Shown: positions 51,644 through 60,181 of the stretch, piece after piece
Position numbering within the stretch: the first letter of the stretch is position 1
Layout of the letters: each line of letters opens with the position of its first letter
Source of the DNA: Streptomyces spinoverrucosus
GTDB taxonomy: Bacteria; Actinomycetota; Actinomycetes; Streptomycetales; Streptomycetaceae
Length of the DNA stretch: 64,000 nucleotides
Reading direction: 5' to 3'
NCBI RefSeq assembly: GCF_006539505.1
Contig: NZ_BJND01000004.1
Span: 62,001-126,000, forward strand
Translations under genes and position numbers: made by a program
The notes under the pieces: model-generated
Told to the model about the DNA's origin: nothing
Database searches by the model: none
Seen by the model: the letters and a program-made list of their open reading frames with translations, nothing else

Positions 51644-52441
51644 CTACGCGGGATAGGCGCGGAGGCCGCGCTCGTCCAGCCAGCCGAGCACGTAGTCGGC
51701 GACGAATCTCCATCCGCTGTCGATGACGAGGGAGTGGGCGCGGTCCGCGAACTGCTTGAGGTCGGTCACGGCTGTGGAGTCGCCGTACTCCTTGTACACC
51801 GCGCGCGTGACGGAGTCGGGCACCAGCAGGTCCTCCTGCCCGGAGATCAGCAGGAGCGGGCCGCGGTCCGCATTGCCGACGTCCACCACGGCACGCGGGC
51901 TGCGCGCCGTGCCCGCGTGCCCCAGGTCGGCGAGCAGCCGACGGGACGTCGGCACGACATGGCGCTCGAAGAGCCGGTCGGACTCCTCCGCCGCGACCGT
52001 GTTCGCGAAGGCGCGGTGGAAATGCTCCGGGGACAGGGACACCAGTGGTTCGGTGTCGTCGGGCCGGCCGGGGTTCCACAGCCGGGCCGGGGAGGCGGGC
52101 AGCGGGATGGCGTTGATCGGGGCGGGTGCGATGGCCACCGCGGCCCGGCCGATGTTGGCGCCGATGAGATGCTGCGCGATGAGGCCGCCGACGGAGTGGC
52201 CGACGATCACCGGCGGGATTTCAAACGACCGTACGATTTCCGCGTAGTGATCCGTCAGTACGTCCAGGCCGATGCCCGCGAGCGTCCCGGAGGCCTTACG
52301 CGTCTCCCCGACGGCGACCGCCTCCCCCGGCCATCCGGGCGTGAAGACGAGGAACCCCCGGCCGGCGAAGCGCTCCGCCCATGACTCCCAGGACAGCGCG
52401 TGCAGCCAGGTGCCATGGATGAAGACGACGGGAGTGTTCAC
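51644..52441 (-). CDS. Cytosolic alpha/beta hydrolase (Ser-type)
   Basis: This protein of about 265 residues starts directly with the fold (VVFIHGTWLHALSWESWAE). It has the nucleophile Ser in VIVGHSVGGLIAQHL, an acidic residue in ISGQEDLLVP and the His in DRAHSLVIDSG. There is no signal peptide. The GTG at 52441 was chosen because GGAGGG lies 7 bases upstream. It is a lipase/esterase-like enzyme of unknown substrate. It ends 18 bp from the LuxR stop on the opposite strand. Confidence 0.82.
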   Translation of the reverse strand: MNTPVVFIHGTWLHALSWESWAERFAGRGFLVFTPGWPGEAVAVGETRKASGTLAGIGLDVLTDHYAEIVRSFEIPPVIVGHSVGGLIAQHLIGANIGRAAVAIAPAPINAIPLPASPARLWNPGRPDDTEPLVSLSPEHFHRAFANTVAAEESDRLFERHVVPTSRRLLADLGHAGTARSPRAVVDVGNADRGPLLLISGQEDLLVPDSVTRAVYKEYGDSTAVTDLKQFADRAHSLVIDSGWRFVADYVLGWLDERGLRAYPA

Positions 52442-52666
52442 GGCTGGCCCTCCGAGCACGACGATCACCCGGCTCTGGCATGCGGGTGACAGTTTCAGGA
52501 TCGTTCAGGCGCAGGTCAGGGGCGACAGTCGAATGACTTAATGTTCACGGCCCTATGCACCGTCGAGGTCGGCAATGTTGGACGGTCAAGTGACCTATGT
52601 ACGCCGCTCCCGCAGCGACGAGGGTAGGTCGGGTCAGCTCTCGCCACGGGGAAGGATCCGACCGCC

Positions 52667-53119
52667 ATGAGCAGCAACCGACCAGGTGTACAGGCTCGCC
52701 CGGCGCCGCACGCCCGCCCTGAGCTGATCCTGGACATCGAGCGCGTGCTGGACGTCGCCGCCCGGCAGGCCATCAGGGCGGAGTTCCGGTTCGACCCGGA
52801 GGCTCCCCTGGTCGTGTCCGTGGAGCTTGTCGTCGAGGGCGGCCCGCGTGTCCTGTGGCGGATCGGCCGCGACCTCCTCCAGCAGGGGCTGTACTCGGTG
52901 AGCGGCCTCGGTGACGTCCAGATGTGGCCGGCGCACTCCGAGGACGGGGCCACCGCGCGGCTCCGGCTGGCATCCAGGGACATGGCGGCCCTGTTCGAGC
53001 TGCCCGTGCCCCCGCTGGAGGAGTGGCTGGAGCACACCTACGAGCTGGTTCCCGCCGGTCGCGAGCTCGCCGAGATCGACTGGGAGGTCGCCACCGCGGA
53101 ACTGCTCCAGGGCCCCTGA
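52667..53119 (+). CDS. SsgA-like sporulation/cell-division protein (SALP)
   Basis: This 150-residue protein has the SsgA-family pattern: AIRAEFRFDPEAPLVVSVEL, WRIGRDLLQQGLYSVSGLGD, VQMWPAHSED and LRLASRDMAALFELPVPPLE. SsgA-like proteins act in septum placement and cell-wall remodelling during sporulation. The N-terminal extension (about 20 residues, Pro/Arg rich) is longer than usual. GGGAAGG precedes the ATG. The family is restricted to sporulating actinomycetes, which supports the host assignment. Confidence 0.9.
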   Translation: MSSNRPGVQARPAPHARPELILDIERVLDVAARQAIRAEFRFDPEAPLVVSVELVVEGGPRVLWRIGRDLLQQGLYSVSGLGDVQMWPAHSEDGATARLRLASRDMAALFELPVPPLEEWLEHTYELVPAGRELAEIDWEVATAELLQGP

Positions 53120-53240
53120 AGAACGGTTCCGGGCGCCGCCAGAGGAGCCGGAGACATCCGGCGCGATTGTCCTGTCCCATCCGTGAACCTGCCGCGGCTC
53201 CAATCCCGTTGCCCCAGACAGGAACTCCTGCGGTCAGGGT

Positions 53241-53489
53241 GTTGATTGGCTGACCTGGCCGCAGGACGGAGCGGTCGTCCTCACCGCTGTCGGAAGCGTC
53301 GTCGGCGTTGCCTCGGGCAGCGTCGCGCAGATTCAGGCGATGGCCGCGCAGATGGTGCCCGGCGACCAGTTCCAGTGCTTCAGCGACATCGTGGACCACG
53401 AGTCCAGCTGGAACTACACGGCGGTCAACGCCTCCTCCGGTGTGTACGGCCGCCTATGTACTGAGCCCCGGGCCCCTCGGTGCGGTTAG
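53241..53489 (+). pseudogene. Truncated lysozyme-like (transglycosylase) remnant
   Basis: The open frame reads VVLTAVGSVVGVASGSVAQI, QAMAAQMVPGDQFQCFSDIV, then DHESSWNYTAVNASSGVYG, which holds the catalytic Glu region of Streptomyces SLT-type transglycosylases. It then ends early in an unrelated tail and a TAG at 53487. Both the N-terminal part and the C-terminal half of the domain are missing. Confidence 0.55.
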
Positions 53490-53529
53490 GGTCGCAAGAA
53501 GACACGTGTCGCGGCCGGGAGGACAAGAC

Positions 53530-54495
53530 ATGAGCGGGATACCGGGAGACATCGGGCCGGCGCAGGACGCGGCTCTGACACGGGCCGCGCAGGCGGGCGA
53601 CGTATCGGCGCTCGCCCTGCTGCTGGAGCGTCACCGTCCCGGGATGCGCGCGGTGGCGCTCAGCCTGCTGGGGCCGGGCCCGGACGTGGACGACGTCATG
53701 CAGGAAGCGGCGCTGGTGGCGCTGCGCCGGATCGTGGACGTACGCGATCCGGAAGCCGTGGGGCCATGGCTGCGCATGGTCGTGCGCAACAGCTGCCGGA
53801 CGCTGCTGCGCGCCTCGCGCCGTATCGAGCCCATGGAGTGGGTACCGCTGCCATCGGACGGCGGCACACCCGAGCAGGTCCTGCAGACCCATGCACTGCG
53901 GGACTGGATCTGGGAGGCCGTCGAGGCGTTGTCCCCGACCCTGCGCCTGCCGCTCGTCCTGCGCTACTTCTCCACCGGGATCACCTCGTACCAGCAGATC
54001 GCCGAAGCCTGCTCCGTTCCCGTCAGCACCGTGCGCAGCCGGCTGAACCAGGCACGCGGCGCCCTCGCCCAGACCCTGACCGCCACCGCGGCCTCGGCGC
54101 ACGAGGACGTGACACGCCGTACCGAAGCCAGCTGGCAGGAGGTACGCGAGACACTCGCGGCCGCAGAACGCGGTGAGTTCGGCAAGGTGGTCAGGGACCG
54201 CTACTCCCCCGAGGTCTCGCTGCTGACCCGAGGCCGGCGGCTCGGCGGAGCCGACCTCCTGCGGGCAGGGATGGACTGGGACCTCTCGGCGGGTGTGCGC
54301 CAGCGCCCCCTGCATGTGGTGGCCGGCCGGTCCCTGGTCGTCTGGGAGATGGAACTGGTCAACCCGCCCGACGATCCGGACCACTGCCCGCCCGGGGTCG
54401 CCTGGATCATGTCGTTGCACGGCGGCCGCTTCGACCGGGTCTCCCTCTATCACGCGGCACGCCCCGAGGCCGCGCCCGCGCCTGCCGCGGCCTGA
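53530..54495 (+). CDS. ECF sigma factor with C-terminal NTF2/SnoaL-like domain
   Basis: This 321-residue protein has sigma region 2 (PDVDDVMQEAALVALRRIVD) and region 4 (LSPTLRLPLVLRYFSTGITS, ACSVPVSTVRSRLNQARGAL). An extra domain of about 120 residues follows (VRDRYSPEVSLLTRGRRLGG, HVVAGRSLVVWEMELVNPPD, GVAWIMSLHGGRFDRVSLYH), which fits the NTF2/SnoaL fold found on ECF41/ECF56-type sigma factors. Such tails control sigma activity without a separate anti-sigma protein. GGGAGG precedes the ATG. The following gene is an alpha/beta hydrolase on the same strand, a likely target. Confidence 0.87.
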   Translation: MSGIPGDIGPAQDAALTRAAQAGDVSALALLLERHRPGMRAVALSLLGPGPDVDDVMQEAALVALRRIVDVRDPEAVGPWLRMVVRNSCRTLLRASRRIEPMEWVPLPSDGGTPEQVLQTHALRDWIWEAVEALSPTLRLPLVLRYFSTGITSYQQIAEACSVPVSTVRSRLNQARGALAQTLTATAASAHEDVTRRTEASWQEVRETLAAAERGEFGKVVRDRYSPEVSLLTRGRRLGGADLLRAGMDWDLSAGVRQRPLHVVAGRSLVVWEMELVNPPDDPDHCPPGVAWIMSLHGGRFDRVSLYHAARPEAAPAPAAA

Positions 54496-54580
54496 GTCCG
54501 GGCCTTGCCACCTCACCCCAACAACATGACCCAGATCACATCAAGGCGATAAAACTTCTCGGATTCCGGAGCGTCTTGTC

Positions 54581-54595
54581 GGTGTCACAGACACC
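54581..54595. promoter_or_regulatory. 15-bp perfect palindrome before a hydrolase gene
   Basis: GGTGTC and GACACC flank ACA. It lies 22 bp upstream of the hydrolase ATG, within reach of the initiation region. Confidence 0.5.
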
Positions 54596-54617
54596 TGCGG
54601 ACCGTACGGAGATCCCG

Positions 54618-55538
54618 ATGAACACACCCACCGCACACACCGACCCCCTCTCCCCCGGCACCCACTCCTACCGGACGGGCGGAATCGTCCAGCGCTATCA
54701 CGTGCACGGCAGCGGCCCGGTGTGCGTGGCGCTCCCCGGCGGTCCCGGCATCTTCTGGGACTACCTGCGAATGCCCGCCCTCGAAGAGCATCTGACGATG
54801 GTCTACGTCGAGCCCGTCGGCACCGCCGAGGACAGCCGTCTCCCCTCGCACCCGCACGGTTACACCCGGGAGAGGTACAGCCGCTTCCTGCAAGTGCTGA
54901 TCAACCGGCTCGGCGTGCGGAAGGTGCACGTGCTGGGGCATTCGCACGGCGCGTTCGTGGCCGCCTACCACGCCCTGTACCGCCCCGAGCAGGTGGCGGG
55001 CGTCGTGCTGTACGAAGGCGCGCCCGTCACTGGTCCCGAACACGGCGCGGAGGCGGGCCGCAGGGTGGAGGCGTTCGCCGCGCAGCACGCCGGTCACCCC
55101 GGACTGCCCGGTGTGCTGGCCGCGTTCGGCGCGATGTCCACCATCTCCAGCGACGAGCAGACCGTGACGGTCGCCCGCGGTGTGCTCCCGTCCTACTTTG
55201 CCGACTACTGGGGGAACGAGGAGCGGCTGGCCCCGTTCCGGGACGCGATCCGGGCCACCTACATCTCGGGCCTGGACGAGGACCTCGTACCCGATGTCAT
55301 CGACGACCGCGCTGCCCTCAAGGGACTGGAGCCGCCGGCTCTGGTCGTCGTGGGCCGGCACGACGTGATCTGCGGGCCTCGCTGGGCACTCGAACTCGAT
55401 GAGCTGATCCCCGACTCGCAGCTGCTGGTACTGGAGAACAGCGGCCACATGGGGCACATCGAGGAGCCCGAGCTGTTCGCGGGCGCGGTCCGCGACTTCG
55501 CCCTGCGGACCGGCGGCCCGCGGGACGGAGCCGCGTAG
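54618..55538 (+). CDS. Alpha/beta hydrolase (proline iminopeptidase-like)
   Basis: This 306-residue protein has the N-terminal LPGGPGIFWDYL oxyanion loop, the nucleophile Ser in VLGHSHGAFVAAYHAL, the acid in VVVGRHDVICG and the His in ENSGHMGHIEEPELF. It belongs to the Ser-type prolyl-aminopeptidase/hydrolase group; actual peptidase activity is not certain. GGAGA precedes the ATG. It lies 122 bp downstream of the NTF2-tailed sigma factor, and a perfect palindrome sits between them. Confidence 0.85.
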   Translation: MNTPTAHTDPLSPGTHSYRTGGIVQRYHVHGSGPVCVALPGGPGIFWDYLRMPALEEHLTMVYVEPVGTAEDSRLPSHPHGYTRERYSRFLQVLINRLGVRKVHVLGHSHGAFVAAYHALYRPEQVAGVVLYEGAPVTGPEHGAEAGRRVEAFAAQHAGHPGLPGVLAAFGAMSTISSDEQTVTVARGVLPSYFADYWGNEERLAPFRDAIRATYISGLDEDLVPDVIDDRAALKGLEPPALVVVGRHDVICGPRWALELDELIPDSQLLVLENSGHMGHIEEPELFAGAVRDFALRTGGPRDGAA

Positions 55539-55560
55539 GCGCAGTCAGCTGTCTCGACCC

Positions 55561-56952
55561 TCAGGCCCAGGCCGTCACCGGCACAAACGAACTGTCCTGG
55601 CGGAACAGTTCCGTGCCGTCCGGGAGGTCGAGGCGGAGCTGGTAGTCGTAGTGGCGGAGGTAGCGGCCCGGGTAGTTGTACGACTCGAAGCGGATCGAGC
55701 CCGACGCGGTGCCCGTGCGGGCGATGAACGTGGCGTCGCGGGCGAACGTCGTCGTGCCGTCGTTCGGGTCGAAGCGGCCGCGGAAGCCGTAGTGGCGCAG
55801 ATAGTTGCCCGCGGAGTCGCGGAACGAGTACGCGCCGGCGTCGGCCAGACCGGGGACGACCGTGAAGGTGGCGGCCCGCTTCTCGGCGGTGGTGCTGGAG
55901 GCGGTCACCACGGGCAGGTTGAGCAGGGCGGACTGCTGCTGCCAGTAGCGGGTGTTGTAGTTGGCCGAGCGGAAGGAGCGGGTGACGTTCCTGGCCAGGG
56001 TCACGCCGCCGGACACCGTCTCCTTGATGACCGTGAAGTGGCGTGCCGTGCCGGAGATTCCGGGCAGGGCGCGCGGTGCGGTCCAGGTCGCGAAGGTGTC
56101 GTAGCTGTCGCTGTAGTAGTAGGTGCCGTCGCCGTAGCCGTCGAAGAAGATGCGCCAGGCACCGTTGTCCAGCTGCACCAGCGCCGGGCCCTCGCGGTAG
56201 CTGCCCCAGCCCGCCCAGTCGCCGGTGCGGTGGATGGTGTAGGGCCCGGTGAGGCTGGAGGCGGTGGCGTACTCGATGTACTTGGTGGTCTCGTTCTTCG
56301 GGAAGGCGTGGTAGGTCGAGCCGATCTTCACGATGAACGTGTCGATGTGGTTGGCGCCGATACCGGACAGAGGGACCGGTGACGTCCACGCGGTCAGCGC
56401 CGAGTTGGTGGCCCGCAGCCGGTACGGGGTGAAGATCCACTCGTTGTCGGTGGTCGAGCAGGACACGATGACGCTCACACTGCCGTCGCTGTCGACGAAC
56501 CACTCCGGCGCCCACGCCCGGGACAGACGGGCGATCGGGACCGGATAGTCGTACAGGAAAGTCCAGTTGACCCGGTCCGAGCTGCGCGCGAAGCCGATCG
56601 TGGTGCTGGTGTCCTGCCAGGTGTTCGTGGTGTAGGTGATGTAGTAGTAGCCGTCGGTGTGCCGGAAGATCGCGGCGTCGCGGATCCGGTTGCTGGGCGG
56701 GGTGTACGCCGACGATCTCACGAGCCTGAAGTCGGTGGCGTCGTCGGACTGGTAGACGTTCACCGTGCCGTCGTTGCTGTTGAGGAACGGGACGATGGTG
56801 TAGCGGGTGGCCGAGCCGCTGGGCGGGGCGGCGGCCGCGGCGGTGCCGAGCATGCCGGGCAGTTCGCCGAGCACGAGCGCCGAGGCGGGCAGGGCGGCGA
56901 GGGTGCGCAGCAGGGTGCGGCGGGACGGGGATGCGGGGCGGGGTGTGGTCAT
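55561..56952 (-). CDS. Secreted GH43-type glycosidase with AbfB/CBM42 domain
   Basis: This 463-residue protein has a Tat-type signal (SRRTLLRTLAALPASALVLG). A five-bladed beta-propeller of the GH43/GH117-like kind follows (RDAAIFRHTDGYYYITYTTN, RAWAPEWFVDSDG, EGPALVQLDNGAWRIFFDGY). The C-terminal AbfB-type arabinose-binding domain spans about residues 320-460 (YSFRDSAGNYLRHYGFRGRF, ARDATFIARTG, YNYPGRYLRHYDYQLRL). Propeller catalytic acids are probably the Asp of RDAA and the Glu of REGPA. It likely attacks arabinose-containing polymers outside the cell. GAGGAGAG precedes the ATG. A palindrome at 57000-57015 lies upstream. Confidence 0.88.
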   Translation of the reverse strand: MTTPRPASPSRRTLLRTLAALPASALVLGELPGMLGTAAAAAPPSGSATRYTIVPFLNSNDGTVNVYQSDDATDFRLVRSSAYTPPSNRIRDAAIFRHTDGYYYITYTTNTWQDTSTTIGFARSSDRVNWTFLYDYPVPIARLSRAWAPEWFVDSDGSVSVIVSCSTTDNEWIFTPYRLRATNSALTAWTSPVPLSGIGANHIDTFIVKIGSTYHAFPKNETTKYIEYATASSLTGPYTIHRTGDWAGWGSYREGPALVQLDNGAWRIFFDGYGDGTYYYSDSYDTFATWTAPRALPGISGTARHFTVIKETVSGGVTLARNVTRSFRSANYNTRYWQQQSALLNLPVVTASSTTAEKRAATFTVVPGLADAGAYSFRDSAGNYLRHYGFRGRFDPNDGTTTFARDATFIARTGTASGSIRFESYNYPGRYLRHYDYQLRLDLPDGTELFRQDSSFVPVTAWA

Positions 56953-56999
56953 GTGCGGCTCTCCTCGTGGGGTCATGCGCGGCTCTGCTTCGACCCAGG

Positions 57000-57015
57000 G
57001 TTCGATATACCGAAC
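57000..57015. promoter_or_regulatory. Palindromic operator upstream of the glycosidase gene
   Basis: GTTCG and CGAAC flank ATATAC, and a further GTTCGACAAG half site follows. It lies 48 bp upstream of the ATG at 56952. The binding factor is unknown. Confidence 0.5.
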
Positions 57016-57179
57016 AGAGTTCGACAAGTCGGTCAGAAAGTAGGGGCGAGGTCGCAGGGCGTCAATGCTTCGCGCACGACGGAACGAGGCTTGTGGGAAA
57101 GCTGTGGTTCATGAGGTATACGGGCTGACGCCAACCGGCTTTCTTTTCCGCCCCATTCCCCCCGAAGCCCTGCCGACGT

Positions 57180-57191
57180 TACCGTTCGGTA
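57180..57191. promoter_or_regulatory. Palindrome before the amidase gene
   Basis: TACCGTTCGGTA has perfect 5-bp arms. It lies 26 bp upstream of the amidase ATG, in a repressor position. Confidence 0.45.
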
Positions 57192-57217
57192 GACCACCCG
57201 CTCCGGAGGTGTCCCGC

Positions 57218-58642
57218 ATGACGCTCGACCCGTCCGCCGGCCTGGCGGAGACAGCCCGTGCGCTCGCCGACGGCGAGGTGACCTCACGCGCCCTGGTCGA
57301 GGCGGCCCTGGCCCGGATCGAGGCGACGCAGGGCACGCTGAACGCGTTCCGGATCGTCCGGAGCGAGGCGGCGCTCGCCGAGGCCGCGGCCGCCGACCGG
57401 GAACTGGCCGCCGGGACGCGCCGCCCGCTGCTCGGGGTGCCCGTCGCCGTCAAGGACGACATGGACGTGGCCGGCGAGCCGACCGCGTTCGGCTGCCCGG
57501 GGACGTTCGCGCCGGTCGCCGAGGACTGCGAGGCGATACGGCGGCTGCGCGCGGCCGGTGCCGTGATCGTCGGCAAGACCAACACCTGCGAACTCGGGCA
57601 GTGGCCGTTCACCGAGGGACCCGCGTTCGGGGCGACCCGGAACCCGTGGAACACCGAACACACACCTGGCGGTTCGTCGGGCGGCTCGGCGGCGGCGGTC
57701 GCGGCGGGGCTGGTGCCGGCCGCTCTCGGCTCGGACGGCGCCGGTTCGGTGCGCATCCCGGCGTCCTGGACACACCTGATCGGCATCAAGCCGCAGCGCG
57801 GGCGCATCTCGACCTGGCCGCGCGGCGAGTCGTTCCATGGCATCACGGTCAACGGCACCCTGGCCCGTACGGTCGCGGACGCGGCCCTGCTGCTGGACGC
57901 CGCCAGTGGCAACCACGAACTGGACCCGTACCGCCCACCTGCGCTCGATGTGTCCGAGGCGGTGGGCCGCGCCCCCGGCCGGCTGCGCATCGCCCTCGCG
58001 CTGAAGCCGCCGTTCACCGCGCTGCCCTCCCGGCTGCACCCGGAGATCCGCGCCCGGGTCGTCGAACTCGCCGAGAAACTGGCCGCGTTGGGCCACACGG
58101 TCGAGGAGGCCGACCCGCCCTACGGCCAGATCGGGCTGAACTTCGTCCCCCGTGCCACGGCCGGTGTCGCCGAGTGGGCCCGTGAGGCCCCCGACCCCGC
58201 CCTGCTCGACCCGCGCACCCGGCACGCCGCGCGGCTGGGCCGACTGCTCGGCGGGGCTCCGCTGCGGGCGGCCCGGCGTGCGGAGGCGGCGCTGCACCGC
58301 CGTATCGGCGCGTTCTTCTCGTCGTACGACGTGGTCCTCGCGCCGACGACGGCCGCTCCCCCGCCCCGGATCGGCGCGATGCTGAAGCTCGGCGGTCTCG
58401 CCACCGACCGCGCGATGATCGCCGCCTGCCCGTATGCCTGGCCGTGGAACGTGCTGGGGTGGCCCGGCGTCAACGTTCCGGCCGGTTTCGTCAGCGGCGG
58501 ACTGCCGGTCGGGGCACAGCTGTTGGGCCCCGCGCACAGCGAGCCGCTGCTCGTCTCGCTCGCCGCGCAACTGGAGGCGGACCTGCGCTGGCACGAGCTG
58601 CGCCCGCCCGAGCAGGTCGCCTCTCAGTCCCCTGCGGCATAG
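57218..58642 (+). CDS. Amidase-signature family amidohydrolase
   Basis: This 474-residue protein has the Ser-cisSer-Lys triad: Lys79 in VPVAVKDDMD, the cis-Ser in TPGGSSGGSAAAVAAG (about 154) and the nucleophile Ser177 in SDGAGSVRIPA. It is of full length for the family. It hydrolyses a carboxylic amide in the cytosol; the substrate is unknown. The ATG at 57218 follows GGAGG. A 12-bp palindrome just upstream suggests repression by an unlinked regulator. It is divergent from the secreted glycosidase. Confidence 0.9.
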   Translation: MTLDPSAGLAETARALADGEVTSRALVEAALARIEATQGTLNAFRIVRSEAALAEAAAADRELAAGTRRPLLGVPVAVKDDMDVAGEPTAFGCPGTFAPVAEDCEAIRRLRAAGAVIVGKTNTCELGQWPFTEGPAFGATRNPWNTEHTPGGSSGGSAAAVAAGLVPAALGSDGAGSVRIPASWTHLIGIKPQRGRISTWPRGESFHGITVNGTLARTVADAALLLDAASGNHELDPYRPPALDVSEAVGRAPGRLRIALALKPPFTALPSRLHPEIRARVVELAEKLAALGHTVEEADPPYGQIGLNFVPRATAGVAEWAREAPDPALLDPRTRHAARLGRLLGGAPLRAARRAEAALHRRIGAFFSSYDVVLAPTTAAPPPRIGAMLKLGGLATDRAMIAACPYAWPWNVLGWPGVNVPAGFVSGGLPVGAQLLGPAHSEPLLVSLAAQLEADLRWHELRPPEQVASQSPAA

Positions 58643-58672
58643 GGGTTTTCGCCGCCCGTTACCGTGACTCCC

Positions 58673-59119
58673 GTGACTGCCTTCACGGATGAGAACGTCC
58701 CCGGCCGCTTCGGCCCCACCGCGACCACCGAGGCCGACCCGCGCGAGGTCGGCCGGGTGCGCACCGAGTACTCGCCCGCGCACGACGGCGACCCGGACCC
58801 CGGGGAGATCGTGTGGACCTGGGTGCCCTACGAGGAGAACGACGGGCGGGGCAAGGACCGCCCGGTGCTCGTGGTGGCCCGGGAAGCTGGGGGCACGTTC
58901 CTCGCCGTGCAGTTGTCGAGCAAGCGGCACGACGGGGACCGGGAGTGGGTGCCGATCGGGAACGGGCCGTGGGACCGGTCGGGGCGGGACTCCTGGGTGG
59001 ACGTGGACCGGGTGCTGCGGTTGCACGAGGAGGGCATGCGGCGGGAGGCGTGCGCCCTGGACCGAATGCGCTTCAACCTGGTTCGGCACCGGCTACGGCA
59101 GCGCTACGGCTGGAGCTGA
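58673..59119 (+). CDS. PemK/MazF-like fold protein, orphan
   Basis: This 148-residue protein has a PemK/CcdB-type SH3-like barrel: GEIVWTWVPYEENDGRGKDR, PVLVVAREAGGTFLAVQLSS, VPIGNGPWDRSGRDSWVDVD and RVLRLHEEGMRREACALDRM. This streptomycete group has no adjacent antitoxin gene, so it may be a housekeeping or regulatory relative rather than an active toxin. GTG codons at 58673 and 58664 are both in frame. Its 3' end overlaps the converging PARG-like gene by 16 bp. Confidence 0.75.
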   Translation: MTAFTDENVPGRFGPTATTEADPREVGRVRTEYSPAHDGDPDPGEIVWTWVPYEENDGRGKDRPVLVVAREAGGTFLAVQLSSKRHDGDREWVPIGNGPWDRSGRDSWVDVDRVLRLHEEGMRREACALDRMRFNLVRHRLRQRYGWS

Positions 59120-59925
59120 CGCTCCGGGAACGCGCGTACGAACGCCGCCCGGGTCACCGCTCCCGGCGTCCGGTCCAGTACCGCGAACACCACGTGCTCG
59201 AACCTCCCCGCGAACCGTCCGCCCGGCTCCAGCAGGTCCCGGAAGACACCCGCGACCTGCGCCGGATCGTTCTGGAACACCCCGCAGCCCCAGGCGCCCA
59301 GGACCAGCCGGCGGTAGCCGTGGCAGGCCGCGGTCTCCAGGACGCGCTCGGCGCGTGCGGCGAGGGCACGCGGGAGTTCGGCCGCCCGCTCCGGCGCCGT
59401 ACGGCGCACGACCCCGGCGTTCGGAGCCGCCGCGGTCAGGAACCCGGCCGTGTACGGCTCGTCCAGCAGGCGGCCGCGGTCGTCGCGGAAGACGGGCACG
59501 GCGGGTGAATGGATGACACGGTCCGTGTAGAACGGGTCGCGGTGGGCGCGGTGATGGTCGTAGAACTCCGACGCCCGCAGCAGGCACGTGTTCAGCGCCG
59601 AGGCGCGGCACAGCGCCTCTTCCTGGGCCTGGGCGCCGTTGAGGAAGCCGCCGCCCGGGTTGCGCGCGGAGGCGAAGTTCAGCACCGCCGCGTCGCCGAT
59701 CCGGCGGGCCGCCTCCAGGCTGCTCTCGCCCGTGACCTCGACGAGGGTGTCCACCGGCGGCGCGGGCGCCACCGGAACCGGCTCGGGGCCGTGCATCCGC
59801 GTCCCGTCCCGCGCGGCCGCGACCGCCTCGGCGATGGACACCGTGCGCCCGTCCGGCGCCCGATAGGCGCCCGCGGCCACGATCTGCTCGGTCTCCCGCG
59901 CGATGGCGCGCAGGCGCGCGCTCAT
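59104..59925 (-). CDS. TIGR02452 family protein, bacterial PARG-like macrodomain
   Basis: This 273-residue protein carries the poly(ADP-ribose) glycohydrolase signature: GGG at residues 91-93, seven residues, then QEE at 101-103 (in NPGGGFLNGAQAQEE). It also has the macrodomain strand VLNFASARNPGGG and the later LGAWGCGVFQNDPAQVAGVF phosphate-binding turn. Bacterial PARG removes ADP-ribose chains from proteins, so this gene points to ADP-ribosylation turnover or NAD-metabolite handling in the host. The ATG at 59925 follows GGGGGTGG. It is divergent from egtA and converges on the PemK-like gene. Confidence 0.85.
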   Translation of the reverse strand: MSARLRAIARETEQIVAAGAYRAPDGRTVSIAEAVAAARDGTRMHGPEPVPVAPAPPVDTLVEVTGESSLEAARRIGDAAVLNFASARNPGGGFLNGAQAQEEALCRASALNTCLLRASEFYDHHRAHRDPFYTDRVIHSPAVPVFRDDRGRLLDEPYTAGFLTAAAPNAGVVRRTAPERAAELPRALAARAERVLETAACHGYRRLVLGAWGCGVFQNDPAQVAGVFRDLLEPGGRFAGRFEHVVFAVLDRTPGAVTRAAFVRAFPERQLQP

Positions 59926-60123
59926 GGCGCCACCCCCGTGGGCGCCACGACCGCGCGCCCCGCGATCTCCCCCGTCGTGCTCATGAACGCATCGTGAGCG
60001 ATATTGGTCCTGCGGTGCAACAGAGTTTCCCGGGCCGCCAAGGCACCGGCATCGGGTCCGCAAAGTCCCGGTGTGCACCCTTGTGCGAAACGACACGAGG
60101 GTCTTGGGTGGGACGAGTGTGTC

Positions 60124-60150
60124 GATCCGGCTTGCCGTTTGCCGGATCGG
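60124..60150 (+). promoter_or_regulatory. Hairpin in the egtA leader
   Basis: CGATCCGGC at 60124-60132 pairs with GCCGGATCG at 60142-60150 around 9 bases, 31 nt before the egtA ATG. It could influence transcript stability or attenuation. Confidence 0.4.
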
Positions 60151-60181
60151 CGGCATGGTGGAATCTCAGGAGGATCCCGAC

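Noticed and set aside
52461-52492. Possible GTCACC-type site (ATCACC ... GGTGAC)
   Set aside because: The half sites are about 15 bp apart instead of 9, so they do not fit the operator.
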